This document shows positions 47,893 to 57,102 of a DNA stretch of 64,000 nucleotides, in pieces; within the stretch, counting starts at the first letter, position 1; each line of letters opens with the position of its first letter. This DNA is from Paraferrimonas sedimenticola. Its GTDB lineage: Bacteria > Pseudomonadota > Gammaproteobacteria > Enterobacterales > Shewanellaceae. Below the pieces are notes generated by a model. The model was not told the DNA's origin, did no database searches, and saw only the letters and a list, made by a program, of their open reading frames with translations. Location of the stretch: NCBI RefSeq assembly GCF_002282855.1, contig NZ_NRIR01000009.1, positions 86,172-150,171 of the forward strand. Reading direction: 5' to 3'. A program made the position numbers and the translations under genes.

Positions 47893-48591
47893 CTACTTGC
47901 TCCAATACACGTCAAAGGCCGCGGACTTGTGCTGCAGTATGTAGCGGATCGGCATGGCTTTGACGTCATCGCCTTCAAGGGCTTTTTCTAGAGTGGCCAG
48001 CTTATCGTCGCCGTGCAGATGCAAATAGATCTGACGAGCGTTTTCGATAGCTTTAGCACTGAAACTGATACGTGGGTGCGGTGCAGCCCCAGGATTAACC
48101 GCCAGCAGCAAGCTGTCGGTGCTTAGCGCTTGGTCGATTTCTTGTGAACAGGGGAACCAGCTGGCGGTATGGCCGTCGTTACCCATGCCCAACACCACCA
48201 CGTCAAACGGACGCGGAAAGCTGGCCAGATGATCTTCGGTCATAGGCACACCGGTTTCTGGCGTGTCGTACATGTTTTTCAGGCCAACAAACTTGGCCGA
48301 TGCTGCTAGGTTTTGCAGAAAGTACTTACGGATCAGACGCTCATTGCTGTCCGCGTGTTCTTTAGCCACCCAACGCTCATCAACTAAGCTGACGTACACC
48401 TTGCGCCACTCAATGGCGGTTTGACTTAAACGTTTAAATAGCGCTAGCGGAGTTGAGCCACCAGAGACCAACAAAGACGCTTTGCCATTGTTGTCTATGC
48501 TTTCTTGCAGTTGCGCAGCAATCTTACCTGCCAGCTTGTCTGCCAGTTCGTTGCGGTCGTCAAATTGCTTAAATACTGGAACATTAACCAT
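47893..48591 (-). CDS. pgl: 6-phosphogluconolactonase
   Basis: A 232-residue lactonase of the DevB/SOL type, hydrolysing 6-phosphogluconolactone. LVSGGSTPLALFKRL, VSLVDERWV, DSNERLIRKYF and LGMGNDGHTASWFP are all characteristic. It is nine bases downstream of zwf and one base upstream of edd, consistent with a single transcript. Confidence 0.96.
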   Translation of the reverse strand: MVNVPVFKQFDDRNELADKLAGKIAAQLQESIDNNGKASLLVSGGSTPLALFKRLSQTAIEWRKVYVSLVDERWVAKEHADSNERLIRKYFLQNLAASAKFVGLKNMYDTPETGVPMTEDHLASFPRPFDVVVLGMGNDGHTASWFPCSQEIDQALSTDSLLLAVNPGAAPHPRISFSAKAIENARQIYLHLHGDDKLATLEKALEGDDVKAMPIRYILQHKSAAFDVYWSK

Positions 48592-48600
48592 TGCTAACTC

Positions 48601-50070
48601 CTACTCGTCCCACGAACGGCCGTCTTTGGTGATAAGTGCAACCGAGGCTACAGGGCCCCAGCTCCCCGCAGGGTAAGACTTAGGTGCTTCGTCGGTTTCA
48701 GCCCAAGCATTGATAATGCCGTCACACCACTTCCAGGCCTCTTCCACTTCGTCACGACGTACGAACAGCGCTTGGTTACCCAACATGGCTTCGTACAACA
48801 AACGCTCGTAAGCTTCGGCGATACGCTGATTCTTAAAGGTGTCTGAGAAGCTCAAATCCAGTTTGGTGGTCTGTAGACGTGTGCTCTGCCCCAACCCTGG
48901 TACTTTATTCATCATCTGAATATCAACACCTTCGTGAGGCTGCAAACGGATGGTGAGTTTATTCGGTGGCAGGTTGCGGTAGCTATCGCGATACAGGTTG
49001 TGCGGCGGGTTCTTAAAGTGCACCACGATTTCCGAACTCTTGGCTGGCATGCGCTTGCCTGAGCGAAGATAGAAAGGCACTCCAGCCCAACGCCAGTTAT
49101 CGATATCAACGCGGATTGCTACAAAGGTCTCGCTGTTGCTATCTAGGTTGGCACCCTCTTCTTCTAAGTAACCTGGGACTTCATTGCCTTTCAAGAAGCC
49201 CTTGGTGTACTGACCGCGTACCGTGGTGTCGTGAATGTTCTCTTCATTAATACGACGCAGCGATTTCAATACTTTCACTTTCTCATCGCGAATGGAGTCG
49301 GCATCTAGGTTAACCGGAGGGTCCATCGCCACCAAAGTCAGAACTTGCAACAAGTGGTTTTGAATCATGTCGCGCATTTGACCGGCTTTATCAAAGTAAT
49401 CCCAACGACCTTCGATACCCACTTCCTCGGCCACCGAAATCTGTACATGATCGATAGTACGGTTGTCCCATTTGGACGCGAACAAAGAGTTAGCAAAGCG
49501 AAGCGCTACTAGGTTTTGAACGGTTTCTTTACCTAGGTAGTGGTCGATGCGATAGATTTGGTTTTCTTGGAAGTATTGAGCGACAACGTCGTTGATGACT
49601 TTCGATGAGGTCAAAGAGAAACCAATCGGCTTTTCAAGCACAACGCGAGTGTTCTCTTTGATTAGTTTGTTGTCCGCCAAGCCCTTACAAATGTCGCCGA
49701 ATAAGGCCGGTGGGGTTGAAAAGTAGTTAACCATCACGTGATCAGGATGCACCGCTTGATGGAATCGAGCGTAGTCTTCGCTCTCTGCCATATTTACTTG
49801 CACATAGTCCAAACGCTGATAGAAACGCGCTAACGTTTCGTCGCAAAGGTCTTCTTTAATGAACTCGTTGAGCGCTTTCTCAACCAGTTGTTTAAATTCG
49901 TCATAGCTCATATCGTTGCGGGCAACGCCGACGATACGTGAAGCTGGGTTCAGTAACTCTGACTTATCCAGTTGGTATAAGGCAGGCAGCAGTTTACGGC
50001 GCGCTAAATCGCCTTTAGTGCCGAATAAGATAAAATCACAAGCCTGAGTTACGGCTATGCTATTGCCCAT
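48601..50070 (-). CDS. zwf: Glucose-6-phosphate 1-dehydrogenase
   Basis: A 489-residue NADP-linked dehydrogenase feeding both the pentose-phosphate and Entner-Doudoroff routes. The coenzyme fold is ILFGTKGDLARRKLLPALYQL. The active site is YRIDHYLGKETVQNL, with LEKPIGFSL before it. GTKGDLA replaces the more usual GATGDLA. ATG 50070 gives the family length, and the upstream extension is discarded. First gene of the operon, with a HexR-like operator about 55 bases upstream. Confidence 0.97.
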   Translation of the reverse strand: MGNSIAVTQACDFILFGTKGDLARRKLLPALYQLDKSELLNPASRIVGVARNDMSYDEFKQLVEKALNEFIKEDLCDETLARFYQRLDYVQVNMAESEDYARFHQAVHPDHVMVNYFSTPPALFGDICKGLADNKLIKENTRVVLEKPIGFSLTSSKVINDVVAQYFQENQIYRIDHYLGKETVQNLVALRFANSLFASKWDNRTIDHVQISVAEEVGIEGRWDYFDKAGQMRDMIQNHLLQVLTLVAMDPPVNLDADSIRDEKVKVLKSLRRINEENIHDTTVRGQYTKGFLKGNEVPGYLEEEGANLDSNSETFVAIRVDIDNWRWAGVPFYLRSGKRMPAKSSEIVVHFKNPPHNLYRDSYRNLPPNKLTIRLQPHEGVDIQMMNKVPGLGQSTRLQTTKLDLSFSDTFKNQRIAEAYERLLYEAMLGNQALFVRRDEVEEAWKWCDGIINAWAETDEAPKSYPAGSWGPVASVALITKDGRSWDE

Positions 50071-50122
50071 CGTTCGCTTCTCCAATCTGTTCCGAATCTT
50101 ATCTGTGGGTTTAGCTGTTATG

Positions 50123-50139
50123 TTGTAATATAACAACAC
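50123..50139. promoter_or_regulatory. HexR-like operator between zwf and hexR
   Basis: The 17-base sequence TTGTAATATAACAACAC matches 14 of 17 positions of the HexR consensus recalled for Shewanella (TTGTAATwwwATTACAA). It sits in the 244-base divergent region, 53 bases upstream of the zwf start codon, where it would repress zwf and possibly autoregulate hexR. Confidence 0.5.
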
Positions 50140-50314
50140 ATTTTTAAAAAAGCACTGTTTTTGTGCAACGAAACACCCTGTTTAGACCAGTATTTCGCGC
50201 TTTCTTACTTGATTCCAGCGTCGCTTCGGTAGTTTAATAACCAATATGAAAAACCTAAGGCGAGCAATGGCTTGCCGAACGATTTCTCCCATTTGTCCAG
50301 TTTAGGCCTACCGT

Positions 50315-51166
50315 ATGAACACGTTAGAAAAAATCCAAAATAATTTGACGCAATTCAGCAAGTCAGAGCGCAAAGTGGCTGAAGCCATCCTGGCCTCGCC
50401 CCAAACCGCGATTCACTCAAGCATTGCGTCTCTTGCCAAACTGGCGGACGTCAGTGAGCCAACGGTGAACCGCTTTTGCCGACGTCTGGATACCAAAGGG
50501 TTTCCCGATTTCAAATTGCACTTAGCCCAGAGCCTGGCCAATGGTACCCCCTATGTTTCTAGGCACGTAGAAGAAGATGACGATCCTGATTCCTACACCA
50601 CAAAAATCTTCGAATCTTCGATGGCTGCCCTAGATATCGCTCGCCAAAGTCTCAATACCCAAAGCATCAATAAAGCAGTCGACCTGTTAACCCAAGCAAA
50701 ACACATCAGTTTCTTTGGCCTGGGTGCATCAGCTGCAGTGGCCCATGACGCGCAGAACAAGTTTTTCCGCTTCAATGTACCCGTGAGTTGTTTCGACGAC
50801 GTACTGATGCAAAAGATGAGTTGCATGAACTGTGACGAGGGCTCAGTTGTAGTGCTGATTAGCCACACAGGCCGTACCAAGTCGATGATCGATGTTGCCC
50901 GTCTCGCGCGCGAAAACGGCGCTGCAGTGCTAGGTCTGACCGCGCGCAACTCGCCTTTATCGCAAGAGTGCACCATTGCGGTAACAATGGAAGTACCAGA
51001 GGATACCGATATGTACCTGCCGATGGCGTCTCGCTTAGCTCAGTTGGTGGTGATTGACGTGTTGGCGACCGGCTTTACCCTGCGACGCGGCCCACGCTTT
51101 AGAGACAACCTCAAGCGAGTTAAAGCGGTACTCAAAGAATCTCGACTTAACAAAGATCCGTTATAA
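50315..51166 (+). CDS. hexR: HexR transcriptional regulator of central carbon metabolism
   Basis: A 283-residue RpiR-family regulator. The N-terminal helix-turn-helix (about residues 1-77) shows ASLAKLADVSEPTVNRFCRRLDTKGFPDFKL. The SIS sugar-phosphate domain (about 125-255) shows ISFFGLGASAAVAHDAQNKFFRF and VLISHTGRTKSMID. In characterised relatives KDPG releases HexR from DNA, and the regulon includes zwf-edd-eda, gap and pyk genes. The divergent position from zwf and the neighbouring pykA fit this exactly. Confidence 0.96.
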   Translation: MNTLEKIQNNLTQFSKSERKVAEAILASPQTAIHSSIASLAKLADVSEPTVNRFCRRLDTKGFPDFKLHLAQSLANGTPYVSRHVEEDDDPDSYTTKIFESSMAALDIARQSLNTQSINKAVDLLTQAKHISFFGLGASAAVAHDAQNKFFRFNVPVSCFDDVLMQKMSCMNCDEGSVVVLISHTGRTKSMIDVARLARENGAAVLGLTARNSPLSQECTIAVTMEVPEDTDMYLPMASRLAQLVVIDVLATGFTLRRGPRFRDNLKRVKAVLKESRLNKDPL

Positions 51167-51186
51167 AATTTCAGAAAAAACTGAAT

Positions 51187-51219
51187 AAGCCCGCCAAATA
51201 GGCGGGCTTTTTGTTTTTT
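51187..51219 (+). terminator. Intrinsic terminator of hexR
   Basis: AGCCCGCC/GGCGGGCT stem, loop AAATA, then TTTTTGTTTTTT. Confidence 0.9.
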
Positions 51220-51353
51220 CGGTGGAATGTTAATGCCCTAACGCCGCTAGAATATCTGGTTGCTGGCTAAATTTTGTGCGGCAATACGGTCAGATTAGGC
51301 AATAATTAACTGCCTACGAGATTAAATTGAAAATTTACACCACTGACATTTGA

Positions 51354-51370
51354 TCGTAATATTCCTACAA
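51354..51370. promoter_or_regulatory. HexR-like operator upstream of pykA
   Basis: TCGTAATATTCCTACAA matches 14 of 17 positions of the recalled HexR consensus and lies 49 bases before the pykA start. Together with the zwf and gapA sites it supports a local HexR regulon. Confidence 0.45.
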
Positions 51371-51418
51371 AATAATCCGTAACGATGAAATAGCCCCCAA
51401 GAGAAGCTGGAGCAAAGT

Positions 51419-52855
51419 ATGTTTCGCAGAACGAAAATCGTATCCACACTCGGTCCCGCCACTGACGATCCCCAAGTACTAGAACAACTATTGACGTCAG
51501 GCGTGAACGTGGTTCGAATGAATTTTTCCCACGGTAAGCCAGAAGACCACCTACAACGCGCCCAAATGGTTCGCGAACTGGCCAGCAAACTAAACTTACA
51601 CGTCGCCATTCTAGGCGACCTGCAAGGCCCTAAAATCCGGGTATCAACCTTTGCAAACAACAAGATCACCCTGAAACCGGAGCAAGACTTTGTCTTAGAT
51701 GCCGAGTTAGCACCTGGCTTGGGTGACGAGCAACAAGTGGGCATCGATTACAAACAACTACCACAAGACTTAGTCGATGGCGATTGGTTGATGCTCGACG
51801 ATGGTCGCGTTCAACTACAAGTTACCAAAGTTGACGGCCAGCGAATTCACACCAAAGTGAAAGTTGCTGGTCCCCTGTCAAACAACAAAGGTATCAATAA
51901 GAAAGGTGGTGGTCTGTCTGCACCAGCACTAACCGACAAAGATAAAGCTGACATAGTGACCGCCGCAAATATTGACGTGGATTTCTTGGCAGTCTCTTTC
52001 CCACGCTCTGGCGATGACCTGCGCTACGCTCGCGAGCTAGCTCAGAAAGCCGGCCTGGACGCCATGATAGTCTCCAAAGTGGAACGCGCTGAAACAGTGA
52101 CCAATCTAGATACCATGGAAGACATTATTCTCGCCTCAGATGCGGTCATGGTAGCTCGTGGCGACTTGGGTGTTGAAATTGGCGACCCAGAGCTTGTGGG
52201 CGTGCAGAAGAAGCTAATTAGCCGTTGTCGCCAACTAGACCGTCCGGTTATCACTGCGACCCAAATGATGGAAAGCATGATCGACAGCCCAATGCCGACT
52301 CGTGCAGAAGTGATGGACGTGGCCAATGCCGTACTCGATGGTACCGATGCAGTAATGCTGTCAGCCGAGACCGCTGCAGGCAAATACCCGGTGGAAACCG
52401 TACAGGCCATGTCTAACGTGTGTCTAGGCGCTGAAAGCCACCCTACCGTGCAAGTTTCTAAGCACCGTATCACCGAAATGTTCGACACGGTTGAAGAAAC
52501 CATCGCCTTCTCGGCAATGTACGCTGCTAACCACATGCCAGACGTCAAAGCGATTGTGGCCCTAACCGAGTCAGGCCGTACCGCACTGCTGATGTCGCGT
52601 ATCACCTCTAAGTTGCCAATCTTTGGTCTATCGCGCCATCAAGCGAGCCTGAATCAAATGGCGCTGTATCGCGGTGTCATGCCAGTGGAATTTGATACCA
52701 CCAAGATTGCCGCAGACGAGTTGGCCAAAGTCGCTTCAGAAACTCTAAAAGAAGCGGGTTTCCTGAACTCTGGCGACACCATCATCATGACCAAAGGCGA
52801 TGCCATGGAAACCATTGGCGGGACTAATACCCTTAAGATTGTGCGCATTCCTTAA
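51419..52855 (+). CDS. pykA: Pyruvate kinase II
   Basis: A 478-residue pyruvate kinase making ATP and pyruvate from phosphoenolpyruvate. Conserved regions: [35 protein letters not shown], the catalytic [26 protein letters not shown] and [20 protein letters not shown] in parts. It follows hexR with its own terminator in between, so it has a separate promoter with a HexR-like operator in front. Confidence 0.96.
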   Translation: MFRRTKIVSTLGPATDDPQVLEQLLTSGVNVVRMNFSHGKPEDHLQRAQMVRELASKLNLHVAILGDLQGPKIRVSTFANNKITLKPEQDFVLDAELAPGLGDEQQVGIDYKQLPQDLVDGDWLMLDDGRVQLQVTKVDGQRIHTKVKVAGPLSNNKGINKKGGGLSAPALTDKDKADIVTAANIDVDFLAVSFPRSGDDLRYARELAQKAGLDAMIVSKVERAETVTNLDTMEDIILASDAVMVARGDLGVEIGDPELVGVQKKLISRCRQLDRPVITATQMMESMIDSPMPTRAEVMDVANAVLDGTDAVMLSAETAAGKYPVETVQAMSNVCLGAESHPTVQVSKHRITEMFDTVEETIAFSAMYAANHMPDVKAIVALTESGRTALLMSRITSKLPIFGLSRHQASLNQMALYRGVMPVEFDTTKIAADELAKVASETLKEAGFLNSGDTIIMTKGDAMETIGGTNTLKIVRIP

Positions 52856-52873
52856 TTGGGTCACTCACAAAAA

Positions 52874-52903
52874 GAAAGCCCCGCTAAATAGCGGGGCTTC
52901 TTA
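52874..52903 (+). terminator. Intrinsic terminator of pykA
   Basis: AGCCCCGCT/AGCGGGGCT stem, loop AAAT, with a short T-rich tail; the A-rich left flank may let it also act for the convergent peptidase gene. Confidence 0.85.
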
Positions 52904-52918
52904 GTTTCTCACTCACAG

Positions 52919-54862
52919 TCATTTCAAGCTGGACGCTCCATTTCCACCAAGATTTTTCTCTAAGAATTGCTCAATCGCTATAAGGGATTGAATTCTAGCC
53001 GACGATTCGTTCAGGCCGTGGTCGCCATCCTCGATCTCCAAGTATTCGACCGGTTTATTCTCGGATTTAAGTTCAGAGTACATATCGCTCGATTGACTGG
53101 ACTTTACAATGGCATCATTTTCGCCATGAATCAGCAAGACTGGATGCTTAATGTGCTCCACGTAATCAATCGGAGATATCGCTTCTAGTTCTGCTGTGGA
53201 CGGACTCTCACCTTTACCGAGTAAATTCTGCCAATACGTGAAACTTCTGCTGTATTTGCCGTAGCTTAGCCTCGAGGTTTTCAAAAATTCCACCATGTCG
53301 GAAACCCCATTGATAGAAACTGCACAGCGAAATACCTCTGGAGTGAACGCTATACCAGCTAGCGCTGCGTATCCACCATAACTCCACCCCATAATGCATA
53401 CGCGTTCAGGATTCACTAGACCACGCTCAACATAAGCCGCTACAGCATCGGTTAAGTCGGTTTGCATTCCTTTGCCCCATTCACCGCGCCCCTTTTTTCT
53501 ATGTTCAGGGCCAAAGCCTGTCGAACCTCGGAACTGGGGTTGGATTACTAGATATCCTCTACTAGCCAGAAATTGGGATAACCAGTCAAACTCCAGCTTG
53601 TCATGACTTGCGGGACCACCATGGGGTAACACAATGCTTGGCATAGGCTTGTCTGCGGCACCTGGTGGAATCGTTAGTAGTGTAGGAATAGTCCATCCAT
53701 CTCGAGCGAGATAGCCGTCAATTTTTACGTCTGCTACAGCGTCTCTTGGAATATCTGGTCTTCGAGAAGCAAGCATTCTTAGTTGACTGTTTTCGTACAA
53801 AATGTAATCACCGGCAGTTTGGTAGCCTTCCATCAACATCACGATTTTTGACCAATCAGGAGTGCGACTTACTATCCGCACAGTATTGTCAGGCAGAGCG
53901 GCTGCGATGCCTTTAAAGCGGGCTGAAAGTTTTTGATCGAAGAAGTCATAATCTGGCTCAAACCCCTCATAAACGACACCTTCGATTTGGCCACTTTCTG
54001 TCGAGAACCGGCCTCGAACGCTTTTTTGATTCTCACCAAAAGTAGGCTTGTCTATGCGGCCATCAGATAATCGCATATTGAAATAGGCAAACTGGTCAGC
54101 GTCACTAGACTCAGCGTACGTAATTATGTGCTTTTGATCCGGCGTCAATCCAACAAAACTCCGTCTAATAACGGGCGTGTTTTCTTCGTATATGTCTCGC
54201 CAACTTCCGTCCTCTAAAACTTGGATACGATGCTCCTGCGCTTTAGGGTTGAAGCGCTCTCGAGCAACCACCTCCATATTTTTGTTCAGAAAGTAGTTAA
54301 TCGTATCGCTAGTCCCCCTTTGCACTAGCGCAGGCTTGCGTTTTTTACGCAGATCAACGCGATATAAATTGTATCTTTCTTGTTGGTCGTAAGCTGGCAT
54401 ATAGGCGTAATTATGATCTTCAGAGAAACCTTCAATTACTCCAACATTTGTTTGCCGATAAAGTATTCCATAGCCCGGAATGAGCATCTGATGCAGTTTG
54501 AAGTTATTAAGGTCTAGCGAGAAAGCTGCACTGACATTATGACGGTATCGAACGTTATGGATTCTCTCATTCTCGTAGGCAACGAGTATCAAGCGTTCAT
54601 CGCTAACAAAAATCAGTCGACTTGGATTAACATCCTGTAGCTCCGTCGAACTAATTAGTTTGCCATCATCCAAGCTTAAGACGATGATTCGATCACCTTC
54701 GCTCGTATCTCGGTAGGCAAGCCTTTTTCCAGTTGGGGAAAGCGTCAGCATGCTTTTGTCTGGAAGTTTTGCAAAGGCTTTGAGATCAGGCAATGCGCTG
54801 GCGAATACCGAATTCACGGTAACGACAATAATTAGACAAAACAAAACAATATAGACACGCAT
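52919..54862 (-). CDS. Exported S9-family peptidase (prolyl oligopeptidase type), copy A
   Basis: A 647-residue secreted serine peptidase with a signal peptide (MRVYIVLFCLIIVVTVNSVFA), an N-terminal beta-propeller (about residues 30-370) and a C-terminal alpha/beta hydrolase. The catalytic triad is Ser in MGWSYGGYAALAG, Asp in HGENDAIVKS and His in DGDHGLNES. HGGPASHDK and GSTGFGPEH are family motifs. It should cleave short peptides in the periplasm. Its close paralogue lies immediately upstream on the same strand. Compared with that copy, its coding sequence is visibly richer in A and T and uses rarer codons. Confidence 0.92.
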   Translation of the reverse strand: MRVYIVLFCLIIVVTVNSVFASALPDLKAFAKLPDKSMLTLSPTGKRLAYRDTSEGDRIIVLSLDDGKLISSTELQDVNPSRLIFVSDERLILVAYENERIHNVRYRHNVSAAFSLDLNNFKLHQMLIPGYGILYRQTNVGVIEGFSEDHNYAYMPAYDQQERYNLYRVDLRKKRKPALVQRGTSDTINYFLNKNMEVVARERFNPKAQEHRIQVLEDGSWRDIYEENTPVIRRSFVGLTPDQKHIITYAESSDADQFAYFNMRLSDGRIDKPTFGENQKSVRGRFSTESGQIEGVVYEGFEPDYDFFDQKLSARFKGIAAALPDNTVRIVSRTPDWSKIVMLMEGYQTAGDYILYENSQLRMLASRRPDIPRDAVADVKIDGYLARDGWTIPTLLTIPPGAADKPMPSIVLPHGGPASHDKLEFDWLSQFLASRGYLVIQPQFRGSTGFGPEHRKKGRGEWGKGMQTDLTDAVAAYVERGLVNPERVCIMGWSYGGYAALAGIAFTPEVFRCAVSINGVSDMVEFLKTSRLSYGKYSRSFTYWQNLLGKGESPSTAELEAISPIDYVEHIKHPVLLIHGENDAIVKSSQSSDMYSELKSENKPVEYLEIEDGDHGLNESSARIQSLIAIEQFLEKNLGGNGASSLK

Positions 54863-54965
54863 TATTCCTAATCCTTGGAGTAAACTTGTTATATATCAGA
54901 AACCTAATACATATAGCAGTATCTGTGCAACCCTAGGTCTGAATGTAGCAAGCTTTTTTAGGCAC

Positions 54966-54992
54966 AAAAAAGGGCCGAATACTTTCGACCCT
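54966..54992 (-). terminator. Intrinsic terminator between the two S9 peptidase genes
   Basis: A nine-base stem (AGGGTCGAA/TTCGGCCCT, one T-G pair), loop of four, then six T on the minus strand, about 20 bases after the stop of copy B. The two copies are therefore separately transcribed, at least in part. Confidence 0.8.
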
Positions 54993-55011
54993 AATTGCAG
55001 CGAGATTGTGT

Positions 55012-56934
55012 TTACAGATGCTCTTTAATAAAGCTATCGATAGCTACCAAAGCTTTGATACGGTTTTCGCCTTTGCTCATGTTGTGGTCACCTGCTTTCA
55101 GCTCGACGTAGGTTACGTCTTTCTCAGCCGATTTAAGTGCCTTATGCATGTCGCGAGACTGGTCCACTTTGACAATACTGTCGTGCTGGCCGTGAATCAG
55201 CAGCACCGGTGCCTTTACTTGCTCGACAAATTGCATAGGTGAGATTTTGCGCAAGGCTTTACGGCTTGGAGTCTCGTGATTACCCAACACATCTTCCCAG
55301 TAGGCAACAACGCCACTGCGGCTGCCATAGTCGCGTTTATCCGCCTGCAGCATGTCGTATACGTCTCCAATTCCATTGACTGAAATAGCGCACTTGTACA
55401 AGTCGGGAGTAAAAGTCGCACCAGCAAGTGCAGCGTAACCACCGTAGCTGATACCCACGATGCAGACTCGGTCTTCGTCTACCAGTCCGCGCTCTGCATA
55501 AGCGGCTACCGCATCGGTTAGGTCATCCTGCATTTTCTTGCCCCACTCGCCACGACCTTTTAGCACGTGGTCAACACCAAAGCCGGTAGAGCCTCGGAAC
55601 TGAGGTTGAATAACAAGGTAGCCCTGGTTGGAAAAATACTGAGACAACCAATAAAAGCCCATCTGGTCATGGGATTCAGGACCGCCGTGAGGAAGCAAGA
55701 TAGTCGGTAATGGCCCTTCACTTGCGTTCACTGGGGTGGTTAGTAAAGTTGGGATGGACAAACCATCGCGGGCAACAAAGCCATCGCTTTTAACAGAGGC
55801 AACCGCTTCACGAGGGATCCCCGGGCGGCTCATGGTCAACAAATCCAACGAGCCATTTTCGTACAAAATGTAGTCCCCAGAGCTTTGCTCTCCTTCCATC
55901 AAAAGTACAATCTTGGACCAATCTGGAGTTGCGCTAACAATGGTGAAAATGTTGTTCGGCAGCGCCTGGCTGATACCTTTGAAACGCGCCATCAGTTTCT
56001 TATCGAAAAACTCGTAGTCAGGTTTAAAGCCCGAGTAGATAACCCCTTCCACTTCCGAAGTGTCGGTCTGAAAGGCTCCAACGACGCTTTTTTCGCTGCT
56101 TGAGAACATAGGCTCACCCACATGACCATCGCTTAAGCGCATGGCGTAATAGGCTGTATGGTTGGTATCGCCAAGTACAGCGAACATCACCAAATGTTCT
56201 TCATCTGGGGTCAAACCGGCATAGCTACGATAGATCCACGCCGTTTCCTCTTCGAAGATGGTTTTCCACTTGCCATCGCGTCTGACCTGAATCTTATGCT
56301 CATCTCTTTTAGAGTCAAAGCGCTCGCGAGCAACCACCTCACGGTCTCGATTCATAAAAAAGTTGATGGTGTCTGGTGTGCCTTTTTGGTGGGCCACAGG
56401 GCGGCGGCGCTTTTCTAAATCCACTCGATACAAGTGATAACGGCCATCGTCAGCGTAGGCAGGCATGTAAACATAACGACCATCTTTGGAAGCGGCAATA
56501 ATCCGGCCCACATTGGTTTGGCTGCTGTGAATGCCGTAGCCCGGTGTTAGCAGTTGGTGCAAGTCGCCGGTTTTGAGGTTGATTGAGTAAGCCGCGCTCA
56601 CATCGTGGCGACCACGCACCCTGTATAGGCGTTTGTTGTCTGACACCACCAAAATCAGGTAGTTATCGTCAACAAAGCGCAGGCTATTAGGCTTCACTTC
56701 TCCCAAAGCTAGCGAGGTAACGTGTTTACCGGTTGAAAGGTTGAGAACCACTACCTTATCGTCGCCACCGCTGGTATCGCGATAGGCAATAAGATCACCG
56801 CTTCTCGATAAGCTCACTAAGCTCTTCTCTGGCAGAGCGCCATAGTGCTCAACTGGAATATCAAAAACCGTTTTGGCAAAAGCCAAAGTTGAAGTCAGCA
56901 GCAGAGCCGCCGCTAAAAGTATCGTTCGCATCAT
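55012..56934 (-). CDS. Exported S9-family peptidase (prolyl oligopeptidase type), copy B
   Basis: A 640-residue secreted peptidase with a signal peptide (RTILLAAALLLTSTLAFA), propeller and hydrolase domains. The triad is Ser in VGISYGGYAALAG, Asp in HGQHDSIVKV and His in KAGDHNMSKG. It aligns with copy A over its whole length, including YRDTSGGDDKVVVLNL versus YRDTSEGDRIIVLSL. A run of two ATG codons marks the start, and an earlier in-frame start adds a non-signal stretch. No clear ribosome site is seen. Confidence 0.92.
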   Translation of the reverse strand: MMRTILLAAALLLTSTLAFAKTVFDIPVEHYGALPEKSLVSLSRSGDLIAYRDTSGGDDKVVVLNLSTGKHVTSLALGEVKPNSLRFVDDNYLILVVSDNKRLYRVRGRHDVSAAYSINLKTGDLHQLLTPGYGIHSSQTNVGRIIAASKDGRYVYMPAYADDGRYHLYRVDLEKRRRPVAHQKGTPDTINFFMNRDREVVARERFDSKRDEHKIQVRRDGKWKTIFEEETAWIYRSYAGLTPDEEHLVMFAVLGDTNHTAYYAMRLSDGHVGEPMFSSSEKSVVGAFQTDTSEVEGVIYSGFKPDYEFFDKKLMARFKGISQALPNNIFTIVSATPDWSKIVLLMEGEQSSGDYILYENGSLDLLTMSRPGIPREAVASVKSDGFVARDGLSIPTLLTTPVNASEGPLPTILLPHGGPESHDQMGFYWLSQYFSNQGYLVIQPQFRGSTGFGVDHVLKGRGEWGKKMQDDLTDAVAAYAERGLVDEDRVCIVGISYGGYAALAGATFTPDLYKCAISVNGIGDVYDMLQADKRDYGSRSGVVAYWEDVLGNHETPSRKALRKISPMQFVEQVKAPVLLIHGQHDSIVKVDQSRDMHKALKSAEKDVTYVELKAGDHNMSKGENRIKALVAIDSFIKEHL

Positions 56935-57040
56935 CGGGCTTGTTAAATTATTAGAAGTTATAGGGCGCGATAGTAATCCCAAGCCTAATGTCAGGCAACT
57001 TTGTGCCGGTTGAAATTCGTTCTCTATAAGGGAAACTAAT

Positions 57041-57072
57041 AAAAAAGCCCCAACCTAGATAGATTGGGGCTT
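57041..57072 (-). terminator. Intrinsic terminator of psrA-fadE
   Basis: AAGCCCCAA/TTGGGGCTT stem, ten-base loop, then six T on the minus strand, 31 bases after the fadE stop. Confidence 0.85.
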
Positions 57073-57102
57073 GAGGCTTAACGATTCGCGATCAAGTCGA
57101 TA

